64,000 bases of DNA from Cytobacillus citreus (lineage in GTDB: Bacteria > Bacillota > Bacilli > Bacillales > Cytobacillaceae): contig NZ_JAGYPM010000003.1 in the NCBI RefSeq assembly GCF_018343665.1, positions 401,497-465,496 of the forward strand. Reading direction: 5' to 3'. Positions within the stretch are counted from its first letter, which is position 1. Every line of letters starts with the position of its first letter. The notes beneath the pieces were generated by a model. It saw nothing but the letters and a program-made list of their open reading frames with translations. It was not told where the DNA came from and made no database searches. Positions 9,440 through 18,493 of the stretch are shown piece by piece. Position numbers and translations under genes: made by a program.

Positions 9440-10333
9440 TTAATGATCCCGCGTTTCAATTAGATCTGTAATTTCTTCGAGTAAGGATGTATTAAGCCTC
9501 GTTTCTTTTAGTTTGCATTTTGCTTGTTGAATATGTTGATGTAAGGATTTCTTCGCTCCCTCTAATGACAAGAGTGACGGATAAGTACTTTTGTTATTAG
9601 AGGCGTCACTGCCAACTGGTTTCCCTATAACATCTTCTGTTCCTTCAAGATCAAGAATATCATCCCTAATTTGAAAAGCTAGTCCGAGATGGTAAGCAAA
9701 TTCAGCAAGTATTTTAATGGTTTCTTTGTCTGCTCCGGAAAGGATCGCCGCAGAAATGACACTGCATTCGAGCAGCTTTCCTGTTTTATGAATATGAATA
9801 TACTCCAATTCATTTAAAGATAACGCTTTCTCTTCCCCTCTAATATCAGCAACCTGACCGCCAACCATGCCTTCAGCACCAGCTGCCTTCGACAATTCAG
9901 CCATTAGATTGAGCTTCATTTCTGCATTTGCCCATTCTGCTGGCGTTTCAGTGATGATTTGGAAGCTATACGTTAATAGTGCATCTCCTGCTAGAATAGC
10001 ATAAGCATCTCCGAAAATTTTATGATTCGTTGGCTTCCCACGACGTAAGTCATCATTATCCATACTTGGCAGATCATCATGTATTAGCGAATAAGTATGA
10101 ATCATTTCAATCGCCGCTGCAGTTTGAAGTCCTTTTTTTGTATCTGCACCAAAAGCAGCTAGTGTCGCAAAAAGAAGCATCGGTCTAATTCGCTTTCCAC
10201 CAGCCTCTAATGAATAGAGCATCGATTCTTTAATTATAGAAGGAGCATTCAGTCGACTAATACTTTCCTTAAGCTCTTTTTCTAATAGTGTTTTATGAGT
10301 GTTGGCAAATGATGGAAAGGTTACTTGTTGCAA
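9440..10333 (-). CDS. ispA: Farnesyl diphosphate synthase (geranyltranstransferase)
   Basis: 297 residues. The first aspartate-rich motif DDLPSMDND (86-94) and the second, DDILD in QIRDDILDLEG, mark a short-chain prenyltransferase. The chain-length region before the first motif (MIHTYSLIHDD) is of the FPP type. It adds two isopentenyl units to make C15 diphosphate for undecaprenyl, menaquinone and haem O side chains. It starts two nt after the xseB stop. Confidence 0.95.
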   Translation of the reverse strand: MQQVTFPSFANTHKTLLEKELKESISRLNAPSIIKESMLYSLEAGGKRIRPMLLFATLAAFGADTKKGLQTAAAIEMIHTYSLIHDDLPSMDNDDLRRGKPTNHKIFGDAYAILAGDALLTYSFQIITETPAEWANAEMKLNLMAELSKAAGAEGMVGGQVADIRGEEKALSLNELEYIHIHKTGKLLECSVISAAILSGADKETIKILAEFAYHLGLAFQIRDDILDLEGTEDVIGKPVGSDASNNKSTYPSLLSLEGAKKSLHQHIQQAKCKLKETRLNTSLLEEITDLIETRDH

Positions 10334-10335
10334 GA

Positions 10336-10569
10336 TTACTCCTCCTCGGAAATGACGAAATTTTCTTTTCGCCCATCTTCTGTCAATATTTGAGTAAGCT
10401 GATTTTCCACACTTTTCAGCTTATCATGACAGAGCTTAGATAGCTCCATACCCTGCTTATATATATTTATAGCCTCTTCTAGAGGAACATCTCCCTCTTC
10501 AAGCTTTTCAACGATTACTTCTAATTTCTCCATCGCTTCTTCAAAAGTAAGCTTCTTCTCTGAAGTCAA
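10336..10569 (-). CDS. xseB: Exodeoxyribonuclease VII small subunit
   Basis: 77 residues from a TTG at 10567-10569. GAGGAG in the last codons of xseA lies eight nt upstream, which supports this start over the upstream ATG. The family motif is [19 protein letters not shown], followed by a second helix ([16 protein letters not shown]). The small subunit packs along the coiled coil of XseA. The gene start overlaps the end of xseA. Confidence 0.95.
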   Translation of the reverse strand: MTSEKKLTFEEAMEKLEVIVEKLEEGDVPLEEAINIYKQGMELSKLCHDKLKSVENQLTQILTEDGRKENFVISEEE

Positions 10570-10574
10570 TGTAA

Positions 10575-11915
10575 TCACTCCTCTATATCCGTTACGTAAC
10601 AATGTATCGTCCCATCGGATACCTTTACTTTAATTTGATCATTAGTATTCACATTATTAACTGAGTTAATGAGCTTATTCTGTGCTGTATAAATAAGACT
10701 ATAGCCTCTATCCATGATCTTTAGTGGGCTTAATGCTTCCAAATTAGCAATTTTATGTAAAAAATCCTTCTCTTTCTCAGAAAAAATTTGAGCCATCGCT
10801 TTATTTAGTTGTTTATGCGCTTTTTCATGCTGCTCTTTGGACGCTCGAATTAATTCATTCATAGACTTTCTTTGCATGCGCTTATGCATAAGTTCCCATT
10901 GATTGATTTTCAAATCAAAAAGCTTCTTTGATCCTTTTGCTAACTGTTCTGAGAGACGGTCCACTTGTTCGAGCTTTTGTTCATATAATTTTTGAGGGAA
11001 GCGGAATGCATATGATTTTTGGATTCTCGAAAGTCTTTCTTTCCTTAAAGAAATATGTTCCTTTAGCGACCTAATTAAACGCGACTGACGTACAAGCACT
11101 TTTTCAGTAAGGTCCTCTATATGAGGAACTGCCAACTCCGCTGCTCCGGTTGGTGTAGGGGCGCGTAAATCAGCAACAAAATCAGCTATTGTAAAGTCTG
11201 TTTCATGACCAACAGCAGAAATAATTGGAATTTTCGAGTTGAATATGGCTTTAGCTACTTCCTCTTCATTAAACGCCCAGAGTTCTTCAATTGATCCTCC
11301 GCCACGTCCAATAATGAGCACATCTGCATCATTCAATTGATTTGCTATATTTATTGAGTTCACAATAGAAGGTGCTGCGTGTACGCCTTGAACAAAGGCT
11401 GGAAAAATAAGGATATCCACTACAGGGTAACGCCGTCTAATAGTTGTTAATATATCCCTAATAGCTGCACCTGTAGGTGAAGTAATAATCCCGACAGTTT
11501 TCGGAAATTTCGGGAGAGGCTTTTTATTTTGAGGAGCAAATAAGCCCTCCTTTTCAAGCTTCTCTTTTAGTTGTTCGTATGCTAAATATAAATCCCCAAT
11601 TCCATCCGGCTGCATTTCCTTAATATAAATTTGATATTGACCAGACGGTTCATAAACTGTGAGATCTCCGCTTATAAGCACTTTCATTCCGTTTTCAGGA
11701 GAGAATTTCATCGAACGATTATAGCTCGAAAACATAACAGCAAGAACGCGCGCCTTTTCATCCTTTAATGTAAAATACATATGTCCGCTCGAATGTTGTT
11801 TAAAATTAGAAATTTCTCCCTTAACCATTACATCCTGTAAGTGTGGATCAGCATCAAATTTTCTTTTAATATACTTTGTTAGAGCATTCACCGTTAAATA
11901 GCGCTGTTCTTTCAT
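10575..11915 (-). CDS. xseA: Exodeoxyribonuclease VII large subunit
   Basis: 446 residues. An N-terminal OB fold ([19 protein letters not shown]) is followed by the catalytic domain with [21 protein letters not shown] and [14 protein letters not shown] long coiled coil then spans about 270-400. With XseB it degrades single-stranded DNA to short oligonucleotides. It heads the xseA-xseB-ispA operon. Confidence 0.96.
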   Translation of the reverse strand: MKEQRYLTVNALTKYIKRKFDADPHLQDVMVKGEISNFKQHSSGHMYFTLKDEKARVLAVMFSSYNRSMKFSPENGMKVLISGDLTVYEPSGQYQIYIKEMQPDGIGDLYLAYEQLKEKLEKEGLFAPQNKKPLPKFPKTVGIITSPTGAAIRDILTTIRRRYPVVDILIFPAFVQGVHAAPSIVNSINIANQLNDADVLIIGRGGGSIEELWAFNEEEVAKAIFNSKIPIISAVGHETDFTIADFVADLRAPTPTGAAELAVPHIEDLTEKVLVRQSRLIRSLKEHISLRKERLSRIQKSYAFRFPQKLYEQKLEQVDRLSEQLAKGSKKLFDLKINQWELMHKRMQRKSMNELIRASKEQHEKAHKQLNKAMAQIFSEKEKDFLHKIANLEALSPLKIMDRGYSLIYTAQNKLINSVNNVNTNDQIKVKVSDGTIHCYVTDIEE

Positions 11916-11962
11916 GTTATTCTCCTTCTAAATTATGCTTTAACAAATTCACTTTTTTATAA

Positions 11963-12080
11963 AAACTTGGCGTTCGTTAAGTCCTTTCAGCGAATGCATT
12001 CGTTTTACTAATGCGATCTTTTTTTGCAAAGACTTTAACGAAACTTAAAGTCCAGTTATGAACGCTAATAAACTTAAATT
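11963..12080. repeat. Dispersed ~120-bp intergenic repeat, copy 1
   Basis: Runs from ACTTGGCGTTCGTTAAGTCC to TAATAAACTTAAA. The same framework recurs at 47286-47405 (both ends and the ATGCGAT core conserved), and the first 30 bp recur at 56898-56930. The left end of the better copies contains the small palindrome TTGGC-ATTC-GCCAA. No coding potential is seen. Confidence 0.6.
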
Positions 12081-12099
12081 TTTTTTATCCAAGCAAAAC

Positions 12100-12188
12100 T
12101 GCCCCTTCCATTATAGATATAGAGTCTCAATCCGTCACGTAATATACGCTTTAGGAAAAAAGTCTATAATCAAAAATGGAAAAGGCAG
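12100..12188. repeat. Imperfect ~90-bp inverted repeat
   Basis: CTGCC-cc-TTCCATT at the left pairs with AATGGAA-aa-GGCAG at the right, with a further ATAGA/TCTAT pairing inside. It could be a hairpin in RNA or a small decayed element. It lies between the dispersed repeat and the MITE in the 505-bp xseA-folD gap. Confidence 0.4.
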
Positions 12189-12218
12189 AGTGATCAGAAC
12201 AGCTTAGCTTTTTAAGAA

Positions 12219-12400
12219 GGCTCTGTTAAACGTTGTTGTTGATTTCCGCTGCAGGTGCTTAGCGATCGCGGGCGGTCGGGGATCCTCCTCGTCGCTAACG
12301 CCCTGCGGGGTCTCCCCTGAACACGCATTTCCCGCAGGAGTCTCGCGCCTTCCGCTACAATCAACAAATGTAAATATCAGCATTAAGCTTTAACAGAGCC
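12219..12400. mobile_element. 182-bp MITE with 12-bp perfect terminal inverted repeats
   Basis: The ends are GGCTCTGTTAAA and TTTAACAGAGCC. They are flanked by the direct repeat TTTAAGAA (12211-12218 and 12401-12408), an 8-bp target duplication. End sequence and 8-bp duplication resemble IS6-family elements (for example IS257 ends). The GC-rich interior folds (GCAGGTGCTTAGCG, CCTGCGGGG, CCCGCAGGAG) and encodes nothing. Such GC-rich intergenic repeats are frequent in Bacillaceae. A degenerate right half recurs at 23160-23228. Confidence 0.75.
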
Positions 12401-12420
12401 TTTAAGAAAATTATGAATGA

Positions 12421-13284
12421 TTATAAATTCTGTTTTTGTCGGATTGATTTAGCAGCTTTTAACGTATTAAACATAAGCATCGTAATCGTCATTGGGCCGA
12501 CTCCGCCTGGGACTGGAGTGATATAGCTCGCTACTTCTTTCACATTATCAAAATCCACGTCCCCACAAAGTTTGCCTTCATTATTTCGGTTCATACCTAC
12601 ATCTATTACGATGGCACCTTCTTTAACATGGTCTTTTGTTATTAAATTGACCTTTCCTACAGCTGCAACAAGGATATCTGCTTGCCTCGTATACTGCATT
12701 AAATCAGTTGATTTGGAATGACAATATGTAACTGTTGCATTTTTATTTAAAAACAATTGCCCAGCAGGCTTTCCAACAATATTACTTCTTCCAACAACTA
12801 CTACATGCTTACCAGAAATATCTGCATTAATATAGTCAAGCATCTCTATTACGCCAAACGGTGTACAAGGTAAGAAGGCATCCTGACCAGTCATCATTCT
12901 TCCGATATTAACCGGATGGAAGCCGTCAACATCTTTATCTGGAGAAATGGTTTCAATGACTTTAATTTCACTAATATGTATTGGTAATGGCATTTGAACA
13001 AGGATACCATGAATGTCAGGATCAGCATTTAATTCCATCACCTTCTCCAATAGCACTTGCTCACTAACATCTTCTTCTAGTTCTATTAAAACGGAATGCA
13101 TGCCAAGCTCTCGACATGTTCTTTCTTTATTTGTTACATAAGTTTTTGATGCTGGGTTATTGCCAACTAGAATAACAGCAAGTCCAGGAACAATACCCTC
13201 TTTTTTAAATTTTTCCACTTCTTCTGCAATAAAAGATCTTTTTTGTCTTGCAATTTCTTTCCCATCAATCAAATTCATTGCCAT
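12421..13284 (-). CDS. folD: Methylenetetrahydrofolate dehydrogenase/cyclohydrolase FolD
   Basis: 287 residues. The catalytic Lys lies in [14 protein letters not shown] near 56. Substrate-side motifs are VQMPLPIHI and [10 protein letters not shown]. The NADP-binding Rossmann motif is [14 protein letters not shown] near 165. It interconverts methylene-, methenyl- and formyl-tetrahydrofolate for purine, thymidylate and formyl-Met synthesis. The first of two close ATGs is chosen because AGGAGG stands eight nt before it. It follows nusB on the same strand after 51 nt. Confidence 0.97.
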   Translation of the reverse strand: MAMNLIDGKEIARQKRSFIAEEVEKFKKEGIVPGLAVILVGNNPASKTYVTNKERTCRELGMHSVLIELEEDVSEQVLLEKVMELNADPDIHGILVQMPLPIHISEIKVIETISPDKDVDGFHPVNIGRMMTGQDAFLPCTPFGVIEMLDYINADISGKHVVVVGRSNIVGKPAGQLFLNKNATVTYCHSKSTDLMQYTRQADILVAAVGKVNLITKDHVKEGAIVIDVGMNRNNEGKLCGDVDFDNVKEVASYITPVPGGVGPMTITMLMFNTLKAAKSIRQKQNL

Positions 13285-13335
13285 ACCAATTTCCTCCTCA
13301 TGAATTGTGAAAGGAACCGATTGCTGAAAAAATGT

Positions 13336-13725
13336 TCATAGCTGTTGTTTAATCTTTGAAAGAACTCCATTTATGAACTTGCTTGATTGGTCATCTCCAT
13401 ACCGTTTTGCAATTTCAATTGCTTCGTCAATCGCTACATTTGGAGGCACATCCTCTTTGCAAAAAAGAAGTTCATAAACAGCGGATCTTAATAAATTTCG
13501 ATCTACGGTCGCCAATCTTTCAATTGTCCAATTTTCAAGATTCTTTTTAATCGTTTCATCAATATAATCTTTGTTTTCTACAACACCATTTACAAGCTGA
13601 TTTAAATATGCGTCATTTGGTTTATCTTCTAATACATGTTCAATAGCAGAGCTTGGTTCTACTTGACTTACATCAATTTGAAATAATGCTTGCAATGCCT
13701 TTTCTCTTGCTGTTCTTCTTTTCAT
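13336..13725 (-). CDS. nusB: Transcription antitermination factor NusB
   Basis: 129 residues, all-helical. The N terminus [20 protein letters not shown] and the C-terminal block [29 protein letters not shown] are diagnostic. NusB with NusE binds boxA RNA and helps antitermination of rRNA operons. A terminator after yqhY separates it from the accBC operon, so it should have its own promoter in 13726-13950; none was clear. Confidence 0.96.
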   Translation of the reverse strand: MKRRTAREKALQALFQIDVSQVEPSSAIEHVLEDKPNDAYLNQLVNGVVENKDYIDETIKKNLENWTIERLATVDRNLLRSAVYELLFCKEDVPPNVAIDEAIEIAKRYGDDQSSKFINGVLSKIKQQL

Positions 13726-13956
13726 TCTATTTATTACTCCTTTAACAGGGAAAATTTCAGATATTTACTTACGTCCATTCATTTCCTTTTGCATGAATTT
13801 CAGTATAATCTTTATCATTTATACCACTTAAATTTCCAAAAATACATTTTAAATAATAACATAAGAAAATGTTGAGCGCATTGATTACATGAAAAATTCT
13901 CCTTGTTAAGACAATAACTTTAAAAATTGCTGCATTAACTTAATTATATTTTGTAA

Positions 13957-13990
13957 AAAAGCCAAAGACAAACTGATGTCTTTGGCTTCT
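13957..13990 (-). terminator. Terminator after yqhY
   Basis: Minus-strand AAGCCAAAGACA and TGTCTTTGGCTT arms with a 6-nt loop and a T-run, 11 nt past the yqhY stop. It closes the accB-accC-yqhY unit. Confidence 0.9.
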
Positions 13991-14000
13991 TGAAGTTCTT

Positions 14001-14408
14001 TTACATTTCTTGCTCGTATTCCACTACTTGTTTTTGATTTTCAAAAACGATTCCGACTACGTGAATATTCACTTCTTGTGCATCTAATGCAGTCATATTC
14101 AATAATGCCTGGCGGATATTATCTTGAATTTTTTGCGCAACACTCGGAATAGAAATGCCAAATGTCATTGAGCAATAAACATCTACTATAATACCCTCTT
14201 CAGAAAGTTCTACTTTTACACCTTTGCCATGATTTTTCTTACCAAGGCGCTCAACCACTCCTGTTGCGAAGTTCCCGCGCATTTGGGCTACGCCTTCAAC
14301 TTCTGATGCTGCAATGCCTGCAATAACTTCAATTACTTCTGGTGCAATTTCGATCTTACCAAGCCCCACATTATCATGATTCATTTCCAGAATATTTTCG
14401 CTCATCAT
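14001..14408 (-). CDS. yqhY: Asp23/Gls24-family protein YqhY
   Basis: 135 residues. An Asp23 domain spans most of the protein (GKIEIAPEVIEVIAGIAASEVEGV and VDVYCSMTFGISIPSVAQKIQDN). In B. subtilis yqhY follows accBC and loss of it disturbs acetyl-CoA carboxylase activity, suggesting control of fatty-acid synthesis. That role is taken from the literature, not from this sequence. It starts 11 nt after accC. Confidence 0.93.
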   Translation of the reverse strand: MMSENILEMNHDNVGLGKIEIAPEVIEVIAGIAASEVEGVAQMRGNFATGVVERLGKKNHGKGVKVELSEEGIIVDVYCSMTFGISIPSVAQKIQDNIRQALLNMTALDAQEVNIHVVGIVFENQKQVVEYEQEM

Positions 14409-14419
14409 TACACCCCCAA

Positions 14420-15778
14420 TTAGTCTTCTATTTTCATCACATTATACATTTCTAAAAACTTCGTATTAAATTGACCATCAATAAATTTGTCATGGCTAAG
14501 AAGCTTTAAATGAAACGGAATCGTTGTATGAACTCCTTCGATCACAAATTCACTTAATGCTCTCTTCATCCTTGCAATCGCTTCATCCCTTGTAGCTCCG
14601 TAGGTAATCACTTTTGCGATCATGGAATCATAATAAGGTGGAATCATATAGCCAGGATAAGCAGCTGAATCAACACGAACCCCTAAGCCACCAGGAGGAA
14701 GGTACATTTCAATTCTACCAGCAGATGGCATAAAGTTTTTTTCAGGATTCTCTGCATTAATCCGACATTCGATTGACCAACCGTTAAAAGTAACATCCTG
14801 TTGATTAAAATTCAGCTTTTCTCCTGAAGCTACTTTTATTTGCTCTTTAATTAGGTCAACCCCTGTTACCATTTCAGTAACCGGATGCTCCACTTGAATC
14901 CGTGTGTTCATTTCCATAAAGTAGAATTTACGTTTGTGATAATCATAAATAAATTCTATCGTGCCAGCGCCTGTATAATCAACTGCTTTAGCAGCTTTTA
15001 CAGCAGCATTTCCCATTTCTTGACGAGTTTCGCCATCAAGAGCCGGAGAAGGAGTTTCCTCAAGCAGCTTTTGCAAACGTCGTTGGATCGAACAATCTCT
15101 CTCGCCAAGGTGAACGACATTTCCATGCGTATCTGCAAGAACCTGAATCTCAACATGACGGAAGTCTTCTATATATTTTTCAATATAAACGCCTGGGTTT
15201 CCAAAAGCCGTTAAAGCCTCCTGTTGAGTAATATTAATTCCCTTAACAAGCTCTTGTTCATTCCGTGCGACCCGAATACCTTTTCCGCCGCCACCGGCTG
15301 TAGCTTTAATAATAACGGGGTATTCTATTTTATTTGCAAGCTCAATTGCTTCATCAATATCCTTAATAATGCCGTTCGAGCCTGGGACAATTGGAACGCC
15401 CGCTGCCTTCATCGTTTCTCTTGCTATGTCTTTTGTTCCCATTTTCGTAATTGCTTCCGGAGTGGGACCGACAAAAATAATATTACATTCACGGCAAAGC
15501 TCAGCAAAGTCAGCATTCTCTGCTAAAAATCCATATCCTGGATGGATAGCGTCACAATCTGTAAGCTTAGCAACGCTAATAATATTTGTAAAATTCAAGT
15601 AGCTATCTTTTGATGCTTTCGGTCCAATACAATATGCTTCATCCGCAAGCTGTACATGAAGAGCTTCTCGATCAGCCTCAGAATAGACAGCGACAGATTC
15701 AATCCCCATTTCGCGGCAAGCACGTATAATCCGAACAGCGATTTCTCCTCTGTTTGCAATTAACAGTTTTCTTATCAT
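14420..15778 (-). CDS. accC: Acetyl-CoA carboxylase, biotin carboxylase subunit
   Basis: 452 residues. The N-terminal biotin-carboxylase fold begins [17 protein letters not shown] and contains [15 protein letters not shown]. The ATP-grasp domain has the glycine-rich loop [14 protein letters not shown], and the C-terminal part holds [15 protein letters not shown]. It carboxylates biotin on AccB with bicarbonate and ATP. It starts 14 nt after accB. Confidence 0.97.
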   Translation of the reverse strand: MIRKLLIANRGEIAVRIIRACREMGIESVAVYSEADREALHVQLADEAYCIGPKASKDSYLNFTNIISVAKLTDCDAIHPGYGFLAENADFAELCRECNIIFVGPTPEAITKMGTKDIARETMKAAGVPIVPGSNGIIKDIDEAIELANKIEYPVIIKATAGGGGKGIRVARNEQELVKGINITQQEALTAFGNPGVYIEKYIEDFRHVEIQVLADTHGNVVHLGERDCSIQRRLQKLLEETPSPALDGETRQEMGNAAVKAAKAVDYTGAGTIEFIYDYHKRKFYFMEMNTRIQVEHPVTEMVTGVDLIKEQIKVASGEKLNFNQQDVTFNGWSIECRINAENPEKNFMPSAGRIEMYLPPGGLGVRVDSAAYPGYMIPPYYDSMIAKVITYGATRDEAIARMKRALSEFVIEGVHTTIPFHLKLLSHDKFIDGQFNTKFLEMYNVMKIED

Positions 15779-15792
15779 CCTGTTACCGCTCC

Positions 15793-16293
15793 TTACTCAG
15801 CTTTTACTAAAAATAGTGGCTGTCCGTATTCGACTAATTGTCCATCCTTTACAAGTACTTCAACAATTTCCCCATTTACTTCAGCTTCAATTTCGTTAAA
15901 TAGCTTCATTGCTTCAACAATACAAACGATGGAATCTTTTGAAACTTTGGACCCAACTTTTACATATGCTTCCACATCTGGAGATGATGCTTGATAAAAA
16001 GTTCCTACCATTGGTGAAACAATCTTATGTAAATCTTTTGTATCTGCTTCAATTTCCTTAATAGGAGCTTGAACAGCAGGCTCAGTAGCAACCTCCTGCT
16101 TAACCATTGCAGGTTGAACAGCTTTAGGTGTTGGAACCTCTTCCATTACTGTCATTACAGGCTTTACAACGACTTCTTCTGCTGTTTTCTTTTTCATTTT
16201 AATTTTAGAGCCATCTTGCTCATATACAAACTCATCAATATTTGATTGATCAACAAGCTTAATCAGCTCACGAATTTCTTGGACTTTTAACAT
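15793..16293 (-). CDS. accB: Biotin carboxyl carrier protein of acetyl-CoA carboxylase
   Basis: 166 residues from the ATG at 16291-16293. An N-terminal segment and a Val/Pro/Ala-rich linker precede the biotinyl domain, whose motif [13 protein letters not shown] carries the biotinylated Lys130. It shuttles carboxyl-biotin between AccC and the carboxyltransferase. First gene of accB-accC-yqhY. Confidence 0.97.
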   Translation of the reverse strand: MLKVQEIRELIKLVDQSNIDEFVYEQDGSKIKMKKKTAEEVVVKPVMTVMEEVPTPKAVQPAMVKQEVATEPAVQAPIKEIEADTKDLHKIVSPMVGTFYQASSPDVEAYVKVGSKVSKDSIVCIVEAMKLFNEIEAEVNGEIVEVLVKDGQLVEYGQPLFLVKAE

Positions 16294-16393
16294 TTCAGCA
16301 CCCCTTGTTTTCAATGAGTTAATTTTTTCATCTTATATTTTTGAACCAAAGATAAAAAATAACACATCAATTAATTTATGACTAGATACTAAT

Positions 16394-16423
16394 ATCATAC
16401 GATAAGATCTTATTGAAATTCAA
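16394..16423 (-). promoter_or_regulatory. Candidate sigma-A promoter of accB
   Basis: Minus-strand TTGAAT (16418-16423), 18 nt, TATGAT (16394-16399), about 100 nt before accB. The 347-bp accB-spoIIIAH gap otherwise holds a terminator and A+T-rich sequence. Confidence 0.45.
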
Positions 16424-16576
16424 TATTTGATTATGAGGATGAATAATATTTCTGTATTTCTAGCCTTTCGAGTTCAGAAAAAAAGGGGAATTTTGATTTA
16501 AAAAACTAAAATGGACTAATGGTTGGGGGGTGAAAATAGGATATGAGTTAAATTGATAAATTAATAGAATTAAACC

Positions 16577-16607
16577 AAAAATAGCGGGAGAGCTCCCGCT
16601 ATTTTTC
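16577..16607. terminator. Terminator after spoIIIAH
   Basis: Perfect palindrome AAATAGCGGGAG/CTCCCGCTATTT flanked by A and T runs, so it could act in both directions. It ends the spoIIIA operon. Confidence 0.93.
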
Positions 16608-16640
16608 AGATTTGACAAGGCGAATGCCAAGTTTTTCTCA

Positions 16641-17186
16641 TTATTTTGGTGCTTTAAATTCCACTGTTACTGCATGCAAACCGTTAATTTCATTGTTTAC
16701 TTCTCGAATAATATCATTGGCATCTGATTTGGAAAGTTTTTCTGCTTTCACAGTTACTTTGACATTTTTCCCTTCGGCACGGACAAGGACATCCTCATAG
16801 TTCATTGCTCTTATTAGCGTTTCAAGCGTATATTCTTTTTGTGCTAGTTCATTTAGTTCATTAATTTCATCCTGAGCTGCACTAATTTCTTCAGCAGGTA
16901 ACTCTGTTGAAGCCAGTTTTGTTTCCAATTCTTCTATTTTCCTGCTGCGCTCATCATTTAGCTCCAAACGTAATGCTTCAAACATTTCATCGCCTGCTGC
17001 ATTTGTAATGACGGCACTATCATCTAAATTCTCTGTTCCAGCCTCTTCCTTGAGCTGGTCTGTTTTTTCCTCCACATCTGCTAAGTTTTGACCTTTTTGT
17101 TCTGGTGAGGTAATGTAATAAACTGATAATACTACGACTAAGCTAAGCATTGTTAATAACCAGACAGTTTGTTTTTTTAATAGCAT
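16641..17186 (-). CDS. spoIIIAH: SpoIIIAH, forespore-mother cell channel protein
   Basis: 181 residues, shorter than the ~218 of B. subtilis. One N-terminal membrane segment (TVWLLTMLSLVVVLSVYYI) is followed by an acidic/Gln linker and a C-terminal YscJ/FliF-like ring-building domain (EDVLVRAEGKNVKVTVKAEKLS). It binds SpoIIQ across the intermembrane space during engulfment. The missing length lies in the linker; the ring domain is intact. Last gene of the spoIIIA operon. Confidence 0.95.
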   Translation of the reverse strand: MLLKKQTVWLLTMLSLVVVLSVYYITSPEQKGQNLADVEEKTDQLKEEAGTENLDDSAVITNAAGDEMFEALRLELNDERSRKIEELETKLASTELPAEEISAAQDEINELNELAQKEYTLETLIRAMNYEDVLVRAEGKNVKVTVKAEKLSKSDANDIIREVNNEINGLHAVTVEFKAPK

Positions 17187-17189
17187 CTA

Positions 17190-17858
17190 TTATTCCCCCT
17201 TAGTTTTTTTAGGCATAACAGCCACTCTATGGCTTGGAACATCAAGTACTCTTGATACCGCTTCTATAATCCACTTCTTTACTTGTATATTATCAGCCCC
17301 TTTTGCAACGACGAGGACTCCACTAATTTTAGGTTTCCTCGTTTCTATTTCAATAGGAACCTCTTTTTCTCCATTTCTCGTGATAACGAGCTGCTCTTCA
17401 ATTGACTGATCTTCGACTTTTCTCTTACCGCCTTCTCGATCGGTTTCATCGGTAATTTGTGTTTTATTGGTTCTGTTTTTCTCGAGAACCTTTTTTTCTG
17501 TTCCTTCAACGTTAACAACGACCGTCACATCGTCTACACCGATTATGACATCTAGTGCTTCTTTGAGCTTAGCTTCATATGCCCTTTCATAAGCAGCAAT
17601 CAAGTCATTGCCTTCCTTCTGCTTATGTCCAAAAGCTTCTATATCTTCCTCATTATTCGCCTTTTCTTGATTCTTTAACACTTCTAAGCTTGCATTAGAT
17701 GGCTCATCCTTAAAGAAAATATTACTTACTAGCATAATAGCAGCGCCAAAAAGGAGGACGAGAAGCAAATACTGATATTTCCCTGGCTTTTTGTCAGTGT
17801 GATCTTTTTTAGAAAGCCATTTTTTCAATAAATTTAAAGGCCCTTTTTCTTTATCCAT
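17190..17858 (-). CDS. spoIIIAG: SpoIIIAG, ring-forming sporulation protein
   Basis: 222 residues. A basic N terminus and one membrane segment (YLLLVLLFGAAIMLVSNIFF) precede a ring-building-motif domain with an inserted charged region (TEKKVLEKNRTN...GKRKVEDQ). SpoIIIAG makes a large oligomeric ring in the mother-cell membrane. Its ATG overlaps the spoIIIAF stop by 8 nt. Confidence 0.95.
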   Translation of the reverse strand: MDKEKGPLNLLKKWLSKKDHTDKKPGKYQYLLLVLLFGAAIMLVSNIFFKDEPSNASLEVLKNQEKANNEEDIEAFGHKQKEGNDLIAAYERAYEAKLKEALDVIIGVDDVTVVVNVEGTEKKVLEKNRTNKTQITDETDREGGKRKVEDQSIEEQLVITRNGEKEVPIEIETRKPKISGVLVVAKGADNIQVKKWIIEAVSRVLDVPSHRVAVMPKKTKGE

Positions 17859-18480
17859 TGTTATTTATCTTCCCTCCTTCAACAAGAACTTCGATTTTTT
17901 CTTCATTTACATTCCATTTTTGGGCAAGTAGAGAAGCAACTTTTTCTGTATCTTTGTTTGGCCTATTCGAAGGAAGAGTTTCTCGGGCATTAATTTCTAC
18001 TTTTTTGACCACCTCAACAGCCTCTGCTTCTTCATCTTTCATTTTTAATTGAACCATTACCTTTTGTAGATTTTCTGGGAAGTCACGTGTGTCATTTACA
18101 TTTACATCAAGATCAATGTTTACGATTTCTAATCCGTACTGTTCCATCAGCTCCTCTTCTGCTAGCTTATTTAAGTGGACAGCCATTTCTTCTAAAATAT
18201 ATGCATCTTGCCAGGCTTGTATTTCTTTTTTCTGCATTTCAATTGAATTTTCCATATTTTTTTCACCAGATGCTTCAATTGAAGGAATAGATGCTAATGC
18301 TTCTTCAAAATCATTTGAAACAAGCTTTAAAATTGGGGTTAATATAACCGCGATAAGCAAAAGACCTGTCACCATTTTTGTATATTTTTGTAAATTTGAA
18401 TTAGGAAGGAGCATATCAATGACCGTCGCTAAAAGGATGAATAAAATAATATTGGTAATCCATTCTTTAATAAATTCCAT
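17851..18480 (-). CDS. spoIIIAF: SpoIIIAF
   Basis: 209 residues. Two N-terminal hydrophobic helices (IILFILLATVIDMLL and VTGLLLIAVILTPIL) precede a soluble domain of the SpoIIIAF family, structurally related to ring-building motifs. The AGGAGG ribosome site is clear. Part of the channel complex that maintains forespore sigma-G activity. Confidence 0.94.
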   Translation of the reverse strand: MEFIKEWITNIILFILLATVIDMLLPNSNLQKYTKMVTGLLLIAVILTPILKLVSNDFEEALASIPSIEASGEKNMENSIEMQKKEIQAWQDAYILEEMAVHLNKLAEEELMEQYGLEIVNIDLDVNVNDTRDFPENLQKVMVQLKMKDEEAEAVEVVKKVEINARETLPSNRPNKDTEKVASLLAQKWNVNEEKIEVLVEGGKINNNG

Positions 18481-18493
18481 TTAGCTTAACCTC

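Noticed and set aside
12235-12360. GC-rich block resembling an rRNA or tRNA fragment
   Set aside because: No cloverleaf or conserved rRNA motif; it is the interior of the MITE with terminal repeats and target duplication.
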